This document shows, in pieces, positions 8,302-18,317 of a stretch of 64,000 nt of DNA. The DNA lies in assembly GCF_016097405.1 (NCBI RefSeq), contig NZ_JAEHGD010000001.1, positions 518,345 to 582,344 of the forward strand. The letters run 5' to 3'. Made by a program: the position numbers and the translations under genes. Each line of letters begins with the position of its first letter. Within the stretch, counting starts at the first letter, position 1. This stretch comes from a methane-oxidizing endosymbiont of Gigantopelta aegis (GTDB lineage: Bacteria; Pseudomonadota; Gammaproteobacteria; Methylococcales; Methylomonadaceae). The notes beneath the pieces are model-generated. The model did no database searches. It was given only the letters and a program-made list of their open reading frames with translations, and was not told the origin of the DNA.

Positions 8302-9425
8302 TACTCTTCGCAAATGAGAATTTAGCATAAAAGATGACGTAATGGAGTGAAATATATAAAATAAGGCCATGTCGAATTACACCCTTCCAGAGACTGAATT
8401 AGCCGATTTGCGCGAAGCCCATGGTGAGCTTCGAGAAAAACGTGATGCAGACCGAGTTAAAGCCATCATTCTTTTAGGTTCAGGCTGGTCAGCAACAAAC
8501 GTTGCCGAAGCACTTCTCATTGACCGCAATACAATCCGTACCTACTATCGAAAATATAAGAAAGGTGGTCTTGCTAAACTCCTACAAACTCAGCATGTTG
8601 GAAGTGCCAGTTTCTTATCGGTTTCAGAAGCGACCGAGTTGGATGAATATCTGCAGAAAAATCTTCACTTAACCGCTAAATCGGTTGCAGCTTACATTAA
8701 AGAGCGTTGGCAGGTTCGCTATAGTGAACGCGGTGTGACAGCCTTGCTGCATCGCTTGGGTTATGTCTATAAAAAGCCCAAGCTGATACCCGGCAAAGCT
8801 AATGCAAAAGCCCAACTGGAGTTCCTTGAGAAATATCAACAACTAAAGGAAGACAAGCAGCCCGAAGACTTGATATTGTTCATGGATGGTGTTCATCCAC
8901 AACATAATCCTGTAATGGCTTGTGGTTGGATTAAGCGTGGTGTGGAATTCACGATTCAGAGTAATACCGGGCGTCAACGTCTCAATGTCAACGGTGCAGT
9001 CAATATCGATTCTCTGGATACTGTCTGCCGCTTCTATGACACCATCAATGGCGAGGCAACGATTGATCTTTGTAAGGCGATTGAAGAACGTTACCCGAAG
9101 GCTGGGACTATTTACATCATTTGCGATAATGCACGCTACTACCGATCAAAGGCTGTCAGACAATTTCTTGAAATGTCGCGAATTGAATTAGTGTTTTTAC
9201 CGCCGTATGCGCCGAATCTTAATTTGATTGAACGGTACTGGCGATATTTCAAGAAAGAAATCTTATATGACCAGTATTATGAAACATTCAAAGAATTCAA
9301 AATAGCCTGCGAGACATTCTTTTCTGAGCCAGAAAAGCATGTCGACAATTTGCGCTCACTTTTAACTGAGAATTTTCAAATTATCGGTGCATGATGGTTT
9401 GCTCTATTTTCATGTGCGGAGAGTA
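8302..9425 (+). mobile_element. IS630-family element, copy A
   Basis: 1124 bases with ends TACTCTTCGCAAATGAGAAT and, inverted, TACTCTCCGCACATGAAAAT. Inserted into TA, which is duplicated (8300-8301, 9426-9427), as IS630 elements do. A second copy is at 21202-22328. Confidence 0.93.
8369..9394 (+). CDS. IS630-family transposase (intact)
   Basis: 341 residues. The N-terminal winged HTH domain (NVAEALLIDRNTIRTYYRKY) is followed by a DDE catalytic domain with FMDGVHPQHN, IICDNARYYR and NLNLIERYWRYFK, giving the Asp, Asp and Glu of the IS630/Tc1-mariner superfamily. Full length and open, unlike copy B, so this copy may still move itself and supply transposase to the other. Confidence 0.95.
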   Translation: MSNYTLPETELADLREAHGELREKRDADRVKAIILLGSGWSATNVAEALLIDRNTIRTYYRKYKKGGLAKLLQTQHVGSASFLSVSEATELDEYLQKNLHLTAKSVAAYIKERWQVRYSERGVTALLHRLGYVYKKPKLIPGKANAKAQLEFLEKYQQLKEDKQPEDLILFMDGVHPQHNPVMACGWIKRGVEFTIQSNTGRQRLNVNGAVNIDSLDTVCRFYDTINGEATIDLCKAIEERYPKAGTIYIICDNARYYRSKAVRQFLEMSRIELVFLPPYAPNLNLIERYWRYFKKEILYDQYYETFKEFKIACETFFSEPEKHVDNLRSLLTENFQIIGA

Positions 9426-9891
9426 TATCGAAGCGAGTAACCGCTATTACGGCTTTGATATTGTGCCTGCTTTCTGGACATGGCTGGATCAAAAACAGCA
9501 AGCCGGCGACATTGCCTCGATTAAATATGTGTATGATGAATTGACTCGTGGCGATGATGCGCTGTCCGACTGGGCCAAAACGCGCAAAGGCTCAAACTGG
9601 TGGCTAGATGTGAGCGATACCGATGTGCAAAATGCATACAAAGAAATTATCGCCTGGGTGATGGCGAGTACACATTTCACCCAAGCCGCCAAAGATCAGT
9701 TTCTTGCAGAGGCAGATCCCTGGCTGATTGCCAAGGCGACAGCGATTGATGCGATTATTGTGACCCATGAAGGATTTGATCCCAACAGAAAAAATAAAGT
9801 GACTATCCCGATTGTCTGTCAACATTTTGGTGTGAAGTGCCTGGATACTTTTGATTTGATTCGCAGTTTTGGAGACATGCTCGGTCTGTAG

Positions 9892-10153
9892 TGGTCAAGT
9901 GATTTATACCCAAAGATAGCCGCCTGAAGAATATCAGCTATTGGCGGTAAGATTGGCTCGACTGGGTATAAAAATAGACACAGAATTAACGTTTGTCACG
10001 GTTTCATTCTCTGTGTTCTCACTGGTCTCTGTGTCGATAAATGAGAGGCCAGATTGTCTGTGAATAATGAGAGGTTACGGAATTTTTGTTAAGATAAGCG
10101 ATAACACCCTCACCTGACTGGGATGTATCATAAAAATTTCTTAGGAGCATGCC
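9892..10153. other. Intergenic stretch with inverted and dispersed repeats
   Basis: Holds an inverted repeat TTATACCCA (9904-9912) / TGGGTATAA (9963-9971) around a GCCGCC...GGCGG stem, then the dispersed repeat described at 10009-10054. No gene is evident. The last 15 bases hold the ribosome site (TTAGGAGC) of the following gene. Confidence 0.5.
10009..10054 (-). repeat. Dispersed CACAGAG-type repeat, copy 1
   Basis: Read on the minus strand it contains ATCTGGCCTCT, then TTATCGACACAGAGA and ACACAGAG. A clearly related copy lies at 60417-60466 on the plus strand, in a second intergenic region 50 kb away. Confidence 0.6.
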
Positions 10154-10858
10154 ATGCCTGTTGATATTGTCTTGACTGTCATTGCGACCAGTTTCATCCA
10201 GGCCTTGTTTGGCGTTGGCGTGTTGTTGTTTGGAACGCCTACGCTGCTATTGCTTGGCTATAGTTTTGTCGATACTTTAAGCGTGTTGTTACCGATCTCG
10301 ATTGCCATCAATGCTTTACAGATCGTCAAGCATTATGCGCATATCGATCTTGAATTTGTAAAACAGGTTCTGCGTTATACCATCCCGCCGGTGGTGCTGT
10401 TTCTAGTGTTGGCCACTAAAGCCGGTATCGATATTGCGCCAATTGTCGGCATTTTTCTGATTCTGGTTGCTTTGAAATCATTTTTCCCCTTCGTGGCACA
10501 GCAATTTTCCAGATTGTTGCATTTCCAGACCATTTATTTGATCGTGATGGGGATTGTTCATGGCCTGACCAATTTAGGTGGCGCCATGCTCACTGCCATC
10601 GTGCATGGAAAATCCTATGATAAAAATACCACACGGGTAACGATTGCCGTGTGTTATGCCTTGTTTGCCCTGTTTCAACTCGTGACATTGCTTTTATCCG
10701 GTCAGCAATTCCACTTGGCCTGGTCAGAAAATGTGACTATTTTGCAAATTGGCATTATTGTATTCCTGCTGACTGAAGAGTTTGTCTACAGTGGCATTGA
10801 CAATAATAAATACAGCAGGCTGTTTGCCGCTTTTTGTTGGCTTCGGGGAGTCTGCTGA
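10154..10858 (+). CDS. TauE/SafE-family membrane exporter
   Basis: 234 residues with about seven or eight hydrophobic helices; the N-terminal FIQALFGVGVLLFGTPTLLL and the internal GIVHGLTNLGGAMLTAI are the paired conserved regions of TauE/SafE proteins (anion or sulfite exporters). Ribosome site TTAGGAGC 7 bases before the ATG. The C-terminal end (AFCWLRGVC) departs from a hydrophobic helix and may reflect a late frameshift. Substrate cannot be told; cysC lies nearby but is not linked by operon structure. Confidence 0.75.
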   Translation: MPVDIVLTVIATSFIQALFGVGVLLFGTPTLLLLGYSFVDTLSVLLPISIAINALQIVKHYAHIDLEFVKQVLRYTIPPVVLFLVLATKAGIDIAPIVGIFLILVALKSFFPFVAQQFSRLLHFQTIYLIVMGIVHGLTNLGGAMLTAIVHGKSYDKNTTRVTIAVCYALFALFQLVTLLLSGQQFHLAWSENVTILQIGIIVFLLTEEFVYSGIDNNKYSRLFAAFCWLRGVC

Positions 10859-10886
10859 TCATAAAATCGTTATGAGGTAGGAAAAC

Positions 10887-11459
10887 ATGAAAAAATCTTA
10901 AATTACTTCTTGATTGGTGTTTTAGCATTCATTCCCATTGTCGTCATTTTACAGATTGTCTGGTTTGTAAAAGATCGTCTGACTGACTTGTTTACGTCGG
11001 TTTATGGCTATTCTGACAATCTTATGATTACCCTTTCCTTGTTTTTTCTGAGTTTTGCTTTGTTTGCCTATGTCGGCTATCGTGTCAGTATGGGGCGGTC
11101 ATCCATTATTGCGGCGATTGATGCGATTATCCACCGAATCCCGTTATTGAATACGATTTACCGGGTGACAAAAAAGTGGTCAACATGTTTTCCGGCCATG
11201 AAACACAAAAAGCCCGTGAAGTCGTTTATATCGAATATCCGAAAGAAGGTTTGTGGGTGCCGGCCTATGTCACCAATAAAAAGAGGATCGCTATATTTTA
11301 TTTGTGCCGACATCGCCTAATCCAACATCGGGATTCACCGTGATCGTGCATGAATCCAAAGTTCGAAAATCAGCCATGAACATTGAGCAGGCCACCAGCT
11401 TCATCATCAGTGTGGGTGTCGATTATGAAAAAGTCGATGAAGTTCTTGACTTGCCTTAA
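10887..11459 (+). pseudogene. DUF502 membrane protein, frameshifted
   Basis: Composite of frames: an N-terminal helix (NYFLIGVLAFIPIVVILQIVW), a second helix, the conserved RIPLLNTIYRVTKK and the C-terminal GFTVIVHESKVRKSAMN, which together match DUF502 proteins (about 190 residues, inner-membrane, function unknown). ATG at 10887, stop at 11457. Three frameshifts (near 10889, 11173, 11282) are each one A short in an A run. A gene decayed only by homopolymer losses. Confidence 0.8.
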
Positions 11460-11489
11460 TAAATTTACAGTGGCTGTGGCATAAAGAAG

Positions 11490-12178
11490 ATGGCACTGAG
11501 CTGTGTTGTCGAAAATTGGGGTGTCTGTGAAGGGCACCCCGTAACGTTGATGACGCCACTAAAAAAATGTTGGCAAAACTGCCGCGATTATTGAAACGGC
11601 GGCTCACGCCATTAGCACGGACGGTATTTACAGCGATTGATCAATGTGCGCTGGAAACATACGATATGCCGCTGGTGTTCAGTTCCACACACGGCGAGCT
11701 GGCCAAATCATTTAATATGATGCGGCAAATCGAAGCCGGGGAGGAAATTTCGCCGACCCATTTCAGTTTGTCGGTGCATAACGCCATTGCCGGCCTATTC
11801 TCGATGGCTTTCAACAATCAACAGCAATGCTCGGTGATTGCGCCGGGAATGGAAGGCATTGCGCCCGGTTTCATTGAGGCGTTAGGATTGCTGCAGGAAG
11901 GTTACACTCGTGTGTTGCTGGTGTTTTATGATGAGCCATTAGTGCCTTTTTATCCAGCAGAACCGTTTCGATTGTCGGCCGATGAAATGGCACTGGCTTT
12001 ATGTTTAAGCATGGATGGGAAGGGATTGAAGTTGCATTTTTCCCAGTGTGCTCAATCCGGAGAGGATGGCGAGCAGCCGTTACAATTACCATGCTTGGTT
12101 AATTTCTTAAATAATCCCGAACAGGGGCTATTGCTGCGAACAGCTTATAAAGGTTGGTGCTGGCAGATCGATGCGTAA
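11490..12178 (+). pseudogene. Ketoacyl-synthase-like chain-length factor (aryl-polyene type)
   Basis: From 11567 the frame is open for 203 residues. LKRRLTPLARTVFTAIDQC, VFSSTHGELAKS and SPTHFSLSVHNAIAGLFSM match the N-terminal ketoacyl-synthase-like (Ketoacyl-synt_2) proteins of aryl-polyene clusters, which lack a full active site and act with a true ketosynthase. The expected start (ATG 11490, reading MALSCVVENWG) is in another frame, suggesting one base lost near the A run at 11560; otherwise a start at 11567 makes a shortened protein. First gene of a run of overlapping lipid/polyketide genes. Confidence 0.7.
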
Positions 12179-12945
12179 ACGATTGAATTATTTTTGGCGC
12201 TTGTTTGCAACCGGCTTGAGCTTTACGGTTTTTGGGGCCGGTGGTTTTTTTTATGGCTGGTGTTTTTCCTCTATTGGCGCTGATTCCGGGCACGCGACAA
12301 CAAAAACAGGCGTGCCCAGTATTGTGTACATTGTAATTTTATTTCTTTATAGCGTTGATGCGGCACCTCGGTATCATGGATTATCATATCGATGGACTCT
12401 GATAAGCTGAACAGACCCGGTCAACTGATTGTCGCCAATCATCCCACACTGATCGATATTGTTTTTTTAATTAGTCGCATTCCGTATGCCTGCTGTATCG
12501 TCAAAGACAGCCTGTGGCATAATCCTTTATGCGTGGACCGATTGTCAATGCCGGTTACATCAGCAATGGCGATTCGGAAAAGATGATTCAAGCCTGTGTC
12601 GAATGCTTGCAAGCGGGTGGCATTGTCATTATCTTTCCTGAAGGCACTCGCAGTGTGGATGGAAAGCCGTATAAATTCCAACGCGGGGCGGCGCGTATCG
12701 CATTGAAGGCCAATACTGTCTTGACTCCGGTCACATTGCGTTGCCACCCACCGACCTTGTCTAAGCAGGATAAGTGGTACCAGATTCCAGCGCAAAAATT
12801 TCATTTGGGAATGTCGGTGGAAATGATATTGTGCTGGACAATTTTCGCAACATCACGCCGGACAGTGTCGCGGTAAGGCGATTGACGCGGCATTTACAAG
12901 ATTATTTCACTCAACAACGGAGTTGCATGAGCACACTGAAACATG
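12171..12945 (+). pseudogene. Lysophospholipid acyltransferase-like protein, frameshifted
   Basis: The acyltransferase boxes are visible in separate frames: NHPTLID (HX4D, catalytic) near 12440 and FPEGTRS near 12640. N-terminus MRKRLNYFWRLFATG from ATG 12171 overlaps the previous gene by 8 bases. At least four single-base breaks (about 12250-12390, near 12528, near 12813, and at the 3' end) scatter the protein over three frames. In aryl-polyene clusters such an enzyme transfers the acyl chain to a lipid carrier. Inactive as written. Confidence 0.75.
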
Positions 12946-13184
12946 AACTGAAACAATTAATCATCAATGCTTTGGATCTTGAAGATTTGCGTGTCGAAGA
13001 CATCGACGATGATGAGCCTTTGTTCAACGAGGGACTCGGTCTCGATTCTATCGATGCTCTGGAATTAGGGCTGGCCATCCGGAAAAAATACGGTGTCCGT
13101 ATTGATCAGGAAAAAGATGATGTGGTGAAGATATTTTCTTCGGTTTCATCCTTAGCGACATTTATCGAATCGGAGCGGAAATGA
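12927..13184 (+). CDS. Acyl carrier protein 1
   Basis: 85 residues. The phosphopantetheine attachment serine lies in GLGLDSIDALELG near residue 41, with the acidic helix pattern of carrier proteins. ATG at 12927. Because of a frameshift upstream, the acyltransferase frame now reads straight into it. Intact, overlapping ACP2 by 4 bases. Carries the growing polyene or acyl chain in the cluster. Confidence 0.85.
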   Translation: MSTLKHELKQLIINALDLEDLRVEDIDDDEPLFNEGLGLDSIDALELGLAIRKKYGVRIDQEKDDVVKIFSSVSSLATFIESERK

Positions 13185-13434
13185 TGACAGACAAAGACGA
13201 AATTCTGGAGATGATTCGGTCCATTATGCAGGAAATGTTTGAAATTGAGCCGGCCGACGTCACACTGGCATCGCGGCTCTACGAAGATTTTGATTTCGAC
13301 AGCATCGATGCTGTCGATATGATTGTAAAACTGAAAGAGGTTACCGGAAAAGCGGTTAAGCCGGAAGATTTCAAAACGCCAGAACTGTTGAGGATGTGGT
13401 TGAGTCTGTTTTTAACGTAATGAACAGCGATTGA
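13181..13434 (+). pseudogene. Acyl carrier protein 2, C-terminus frameshifted
   Basis: Carrier domain with FDFDSIDAVDM (attachment Ser near residue 38). The first 65 or so residues are sound; near 13380 the frame slips. The alternative frame gives RTVEDVVESVFNVMNSD ending at 13434, a natural ACP C-terminus, whereas the current frame ends at 13420 with an unrelated tail. Two adjacent carrier proteins are a hallmark of aryl-polyene clusters. Confidence 0.75.
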
Positions 13435-13999
13435 CAGACCGGGAAAAACCTTTGAAAAAGCTGTCAATGCATTGGTGCTGACACTGACGCTGTTATATCC
13501 CATTATCGTTTATTACGCCGTGCAAACAGTTGCAGTCTGGCAAGTTGCGTCAGGGTTGTTTGTGTTGTTACTTATACGGCTGATGCTGCGTCGGGAAAAA
13601 CAGGCGGCGGACTATTGGCTGGGCTTGTTGGCGATTGCGTTGTGTCTGTATGCGGCTTGGCAGAATAGCGCGATTGCCTTGCGTTTTTATCCAGTATTGA
13701 TAAATCTCGGCTTATTGCTTTGGTTTGCGACTAGCCTGCGCTTCCCGCCGACGGTTATCGAACGTTTTGCACGTTTGCAACATCCTGATTTACCTGAAGA
13801 AGGGGTGCGTTATACCCGTAACGTTACCAAGGCATGGTGTCTGTTCTTTTATTTAACGGCGTACTGGCACTGATAACCGCTGTCTGGGCAGTTTTGAACT
13901 GTGGACACTGTACAATGGCATCATTAGCTATGTGCTGATGGGGTGCTAATGGCGATAGAATATCGGATTCGTTTAAAAACACAGGCACATGTCCGTTAA
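13424..13999 (+). pseudogene. COG4648-type membrane protein, frameshifted
   Basis: Several hydrophobic helices (LLYPIIVYYAVQ, WLGLLAIALCLYAAW, FYPVLINLGLLLWFATSL), then the conserved RFPPTVIERFARL and VRYTRNVTKAWC typical of COG4648 proteins found in aryl-polyene clusters. The start is unclear: no ATG in this frame, TTG at 13472 is the first certain codon. The frame breaks near 13852; later pieces (ELWTLYNGIISYVLMG, IEYRIR) continue to a TAA at 13997. Overlaps the ligase start by 11 bases. Confidence 0.65.
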
Positions 14000-15660
14000 T
14001 TCGCTTTCCGATTTTTTCAGACAAGACACTGGTGACCAGCGAGTCAGTTTCCATGAGGGGCAATGGAGACGACGGGCCCAGTTTATCCGCGATATAAAAA
14101 ATCGGCAAAGCTGGTATCAGCAGCAAACGAGTTCCGACTTTGCGCTGTATTATGAAGCGACCTATCCGTTTGCCGTCGATTTATTTGCACTGCTCTTGGC
14201 CGCTAAAAAGTTTGATTCCCGGCAATAATCGTCCCGCTACAGCCGAAAATTTACTTCGGCAGGGCTGTCGTTTAATCGGCGAATGGGAGCGGTATGGCGA
14301 GGCGCCGCTGTTGATCAATGCAGCGCCTGAATGGAATGCGTGTATTTTGGGGCAAGGACAACTGGTCATTTACACTTCGGGTTCGACTGACAGCCTAAAG
14401 CCATCGTTAAAACGGCGGCCCAGCTGGAAGCGGAAATCAATGTATTGGAACAGTGTTGGGGCGATAAGATAAAGCACGCGGCTATTGCCGCAACGGTCAG
14501 TCATCAGCACATTTATGGTTTGTTGTTCAAGCTGCTATGGCCGCTGATGACAGGACGGTGTTTTCACAGCAGTCTGTATTTAAGCCCTGAAGCCTTGTTC
14601 AAAGCCGTCGCCGGCCAAACATGCTGCTGGATTGCAAGCCCGGCGCAATTGAAGCGGCTGGATGCACAAAGCCCCTGGCATGCAAATTGAAGCTACCGCA
14701 GCAATTTTTAGTTCGGGTGGGCGCTGGCAGCAGATGTGGCAAAGAAAATTCATCAATATAGCGGACAATCGGTTATCGAGGTTTATGGCAGTTCTGAAAC
14801 CGGAGGCATTGCCTGGCGTCAGCAATGTGAGGATGCTTTGTGGCAGCCCTTGCCGCAAGTTCAACTGACCCAAGTAGAACAGACGGTCGTTTGCCGTTCA
14901 CCGTGGATAAACGCAGCAGTGACACTAGATGATGTCATCGAATGGCAGGGCAATACCCGCTTTAAACTTCTAGGGCGTTTGGATGAAATTGTCAAAATAG
15001 AAGAAAACGCCTGTCATTGGCAGAAATGACACAGGTTTTGCAGCAGATGGCGGAAGTCGAAGCGAGCAAATTGATGGTGCTGCCTGGCAAGCGTGAGCGA
15101 CTGGCGGCGGTTATCGTACTCAGTCCGCATGGGGCAGAGCAATTGCAGCGGCTTGAGCGGCGGGGCTTGATTAAGCGCATCAGAGAGCATTTATGTCATC
15201 ATTTTGAAACGGTTTTATTGCCGCGAAAATGGTTGTTTGTAAACCGCCTGCCGGAAACCCCGCAGGGGAAAATGGATACGACCTTGTTAAGAACGTTGCT
15301 CAATCAAGATAGGTTACGCTATCCGCTGATTCAGCAGATTGTTTTTGCATCGGATTCGGTCAAATTGCAAATCAGGATTCAAGCGGCATTACAGTATTTC
15401 GATGGTCATTTCCCGCAGCAGCCTATTTTGCCAGGTGTGACCCAGCTGGCATGGGCCGATTATTATGGGCATTTGTTTTTTCAATTCAGCGTGGTTTTTC
15501 CAGGTTGGAAGCGGTTAAGTTCAAAAAAATCATTGTTCCTGACACTATTGTGACCCTCTCATTGAGTTGGAAAGCCGAAACCGGCAAGTTATGTTTTGAT
15601 ATTGAGAATGCGAGCGACGCTTTTGGTTCGGGGCGAATGGTTTATGATGCAATAACATGA
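13989..15660 (+). pseudogene. Acyl-AMP ligase fused to a hot-dog dehydratase, frameshifted
   Basis: Acyl-adenylate ligase with the AMP-binding motif YTSGSTDS near 14375, EVYGSSETGGIAW near 14780, GRLDEIVKIE near 14985 and the C-terminal PQGKMDTTLL. Without a stop it continues into a 3-hydroxyacyl-ACP dehydratase-like domain (YFDGHFPQQPILPGVTQLAW near 15400), so ligase and dehydratase are one chain. In aryl-polyene clusters these two activities are usually separate or fused. At least five frameshifts (near 14222, 14390, 14690, 15005, 15478) break the gene. ATG 13989; TGA 15658 overlaps the next start (ATGA). Confidence 0.75.
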
Positions 15661-16458
15661 AAACCTGTATTGTGATTCCGTTTTATAACCATCCACAAGC
15701 GATTCAACAGGTGCTTGAACAGCTGGAACCGTTTGTTTTGCCGTGTATCGTCGTCAATGACGGCAGTTCAGCCGACAGCCGGGCAGTGCTGGAACAGCTG
15801 GCACAGCGCTATGCCTGGGTGAGCTTGATTCATAGGCCGCAAAATGGTGGCAAAGGGGCTGCGGTCATTGATGGCTTAAACCATGCTATCGGGCAAGGCT
15901 TCAGTCATGCCATTCAGATTGACGCCGATGGCCAGCATAATATTGCCGATATTCCCCGCTTTTTGAGCGTCAGCGAAAGCCATCCAGACCAGTTGATTCT
16001 TGGCCAGCCAGTTTTTGGCTCTGAGGTGCCGAAGAAAAGATTGTATGGCCGTCAAATAACTAACATCTGATTCATATCAATACTTTATCGAATGTCATTG
16101 CTGATGGGATGTGTGGCTTTCGCTGTTATCCATTGGCCGCTGTTGAGCGGCTGTTGCAATCGGCCCGTTTAGGACAGCGGATGGATTTTGATATCGAAAT
16201 CGTGGTCAGATTGTATTGGCAGGGCGTGGGCGTCATCAACCTGCCCACGCCCGTGCGTTATCCTCTCGATGGCGTTTCGCACTTCAATATGCTGAAAGAC
16301 AATGTCCTGATTTCCGCCAAGCATGCACAACTCTTTTTCGGCATGTTATGGCGCTTCCTCTGCTACTGTTGCGCTGTTGGCTGATATCAGGCCGCGTGCC
16401 AGCATCAATTGAATCACTTGGTCGACACACTCTGCCAGTGAATGACGACCGGTATTGA
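15657..16458 (+). pseudogene. Family 2 glycosyltransferase, frameshifted
   Basis: GT2 fold with CIVIPFYNH at the start, VVNDGSSADS, GGKGAAVIDGLNHA and the metal-binding IDADGQH (near residue 85). It breaks at 16068, where one more G would continue to WIHINTLSNVIADGMCGFRCYPL, and again near 16350. Related glycosyltransferases sit in aryl-polyene clusters. ATG at 15657 overlaps the previous stop. The 3' end runs into the convergent cysC gene. Nothing of the cluster (ketosynthases, ketoreductase, exporter) follows; the remainder is missing. Confidence 0.75.
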
Positions 16459-16983
16459 CGATTAACTCCGGTTTCTCAGGGGCTTCGTAAGGTGAGTCGA
16501 TCCCCGTGAAAAAAGGAATTTCACCAGCTCGGGCTTTTTATACAGCCCCTTTACATCACGTTTTTCGCAGATATCCAACGGACATTCGCAGTAGATTTCA
16601 AGAAAATCACCATGCGGCATCAGTTTTCGGGCGGCTTGTCGGTCTTTTCTAAAAGGCGAAATAAACGCGGTCAAGGTAACGATGCCCGCTTCCGAGAACA
16701 GCTTGGCTATTTCCGCAATGCGGCGGATATTTTCAACCCGGTCGGCATCGGTAAAGCCTAAGTCGCTGCATAAACCATGACGGACATTGTCGCCATCAAG
16801 GACAAAAGTTGAGACATTCATGTTGTACAGACGCTCTTCCACTGCATGCGCGAGCGTGGATTTGCCGGATCCGGACAAGCCAGTAAACCATAATACGGCG
16901 CTTTTATGGCCTTGACGTTTTTCGCGTGCGGCACGATCAATGGTGGCATGGTGCCATACGGTATTGCTACTTTTTTGGGTCAT
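16346..16983 (-). pseudogene. cysC: Adenylylsulfate kinase, one frameshift
   Basis: APS kinase, which phosphorylates adenylylsulfate to PAPS in sulfate activation. P-loop GLSGSGKST near residue 35, then [15 protein letters not shown] and the FISPFRKDR region. As written the frame leaves the family near KGLYKK (about 16535). Adding one A to that run gives [20 protein letters not shown] and a normal C-terminus ending at 16346, a protein of about 212 residues. No cysD or cysN beside it. Possibly still made in part if the slip is a sequencing error. Confidence 0.8.
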
Positions 16984-16990
16984 TGTGGTA

Positions 16991-17947
16991 TCAGGAATAA
17001 TGTTGTTTAAAGGTAGAAATAAATTGCTCTAGTTGCGACTCTGGCAGCTGGTTAATGCCGGCGGCAGCTTTTCTGCCACCACCACCTGGAAAGCGCGCGC
17101 AGAGTTCATCGGCGCCGGTTTTCAAGTTTAAAGGTGCTCTGACGCTGATTTGAAAATTGCCCGCAGGTGTGCGTGTGATAATGGCATGGGCCCTGTCTGG
17201 TGCCTGATTTGCCAGCTGATTGCCAAACACGCCGCTAATACGCCTGGCCCAGGAGGCATCGGGTAATAGATAGACGGCAGTTTTTTCATCCGCTTCTAAA
17301 GGCTGTAATGCTGCGGCCTGTTCCATATCGGATTGATAAGCCTCTTGTAATTGGCGAAATAAATCACCGCGCTGCTGAATGATATCAAAAGGTGATTTGA
17401 ATTGAATCAGGATGTTGAATAATTCGGCTGGATGAATATGCAAGTCTTCGATGCTGGCGCCATAGCCATTGTAATTGATATAAATCCCAAGTTGTTTCAG
17501 CCTTTCCCGCTGCTCTGTGGATAACATCAGCGTATCGGCAAGCTGCTCTGCGCTGTGATCCAAATTGTCGCCGTATGCCGCCACGATGGCCCATTCTGGA
17601 TAGGGCTGCTGTAAATACTGGTTGACCAGCAAACTGGTGCAGACTTTGGGGCTGGTATCGATAAGCGCGGTTAGGTTTGAATGTTCAGGTATCTCACCGG
17701 CCTGATGATGATCGACATATAAAATTTCTGCACCGGCACTTAAGAGGCGGCATAAATCGTCTTTATTTTTAGCCAGTGAAATATCCAGTACAGTCACCTT
17801 GTCTCCAGCTGTTGCCGTGACGCGCTGAAGTAACTGAATATCACGCTTGACACCGGTGATGAGTTTGGACTCGGCAGGCTGTGATAGGCGCAGTTGAATC
17901 AAGGCGCAGATGCCATCGGCATCACCATTAAAAACATCAATTTGCAT
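16991..17947 (-). CDS. DHH-family phosphoesterase
   Basis: 318 residues, intact. The N-terminal [16 protein letters not shown] and the YVDHHQAGE motif (Asp-His-His) are the metal-binding DHH domain; the C-terminal [13 protein letters not shown] is the DHHA1 substrate-binding motif. Family members cleave phosphodiesters such as oligonucleotides, c-di-AMP or related nucleotides; the substrate here is unknown. Starts 8 bases upstream of cysC on the same strand, so probably co-transcribed with it. One of few undamaged genes between 6 and 24 kb. Confidence 0.85.
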   Translation of the reverse strand: MQIDVFNGDADGICALIQLRLSQPAESKLITGVKRDIQLLQRVTATAGDKVTVLDISLAKNKDDLCRLLSAGAEILYVDHHQAGEIPEHSNLTALIDTSPKVCTSLLVNQYLQQPYPEWAIVAAYGDNLDHSAEQLADTLMLSTEQRERLKQLGIYINYNGYGASIEDLHIHPAELFNILIQFKSPFDIIQQRGDLFRQLQEAYQSDMEQAAALQPLEADEKTAVYLLPDASWARRISGVFGNQLANQAPDRAHAIITRTPAGNFQISVRAPLNLKTGADELCARFPGGGGRKAAAGINQLPESQLEQFISTFKQHYS

Positions 17948-18025
17948 TGCGGTAAAATGATTTTGCTAAAACCCTTATCGTAGACTAACATCTAAAGTAT
18001 TGCCAATTTTGTTAAAGGAGAGAGT

Positions 18026-18317
18026 ATGATTCCTGTTATTTTGTCAGGCGGTTCAGGAACCCGGCTGTGGCCGTTGTCGCGCAGTCAGCATCCTAAACAG
18101 TTTCTGCCGCTGGCTTCGGATAAAACCATGGTGCAGGAAACTGTCTTACGTTTGCAAGGACTGGAAAGTTTGCAACCCGTCCTGGCAGTTTGTAATGAAG
18201 ATCATCGATTTATGATGGCAGAACAACTTCGGGAAATCGGTATTCAGCCCGCTTCAATTATTCTTGAGCCGGCTGGGCGTAATACTGCGCCGGCTATTGC
18301 ATTGGCGGCTTTGGCTA
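18026..18317 (+). pseudogene. manC: Mannose-1-phosphate guanylyltransferase, 5' fragment
   Basis: The first 97 residues of a ManC/CpsB-type enzyme: pyrophosphorylase signature [14 protein letters not shown] at the start, HPKQFLPL, and [16 protein letters not shown]. Ribosome site AAAGGAGAG before ATG 18026. The frame runs into an IS5 copy at 18318, and the other 370 or so residues are not found beyond the IS, so the 3' part was lost in a deletion or rearrangement rather than simply separated. GDP-mannose supply would then depend on another gene. Confidence 0.88.

Larger units (their letters stand above)
8262..9891 (+). pseudogene. DUF4411 PIN-like protein, split by IS630
   Basis: Segments 8262-8301 and 9428-9891 join in frame after removing the IS630 copy and one TA, giving 167 residues starting at TTG: AYLLDANVFIEASNRYY then FWTWLDQKQQAGDIASIK. 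The DANVFI Asp and later Asp residues (ADPWLIAKA, near the C-terminus) fit the PIN-like nuclease fold of DUF4411. Proteins of this family commonly sit next to COG2856 peptidases. The insertion falls at codon 14, so only the downstream part remains open and the gene is presumably inactive. Confidence 0.85.

Noticed and set aside
10910-11320. A separate 136-residue membrane gene
   Set aside because: It is the middle of the frameshifted DUF502 gene; both ends continue in other frames.
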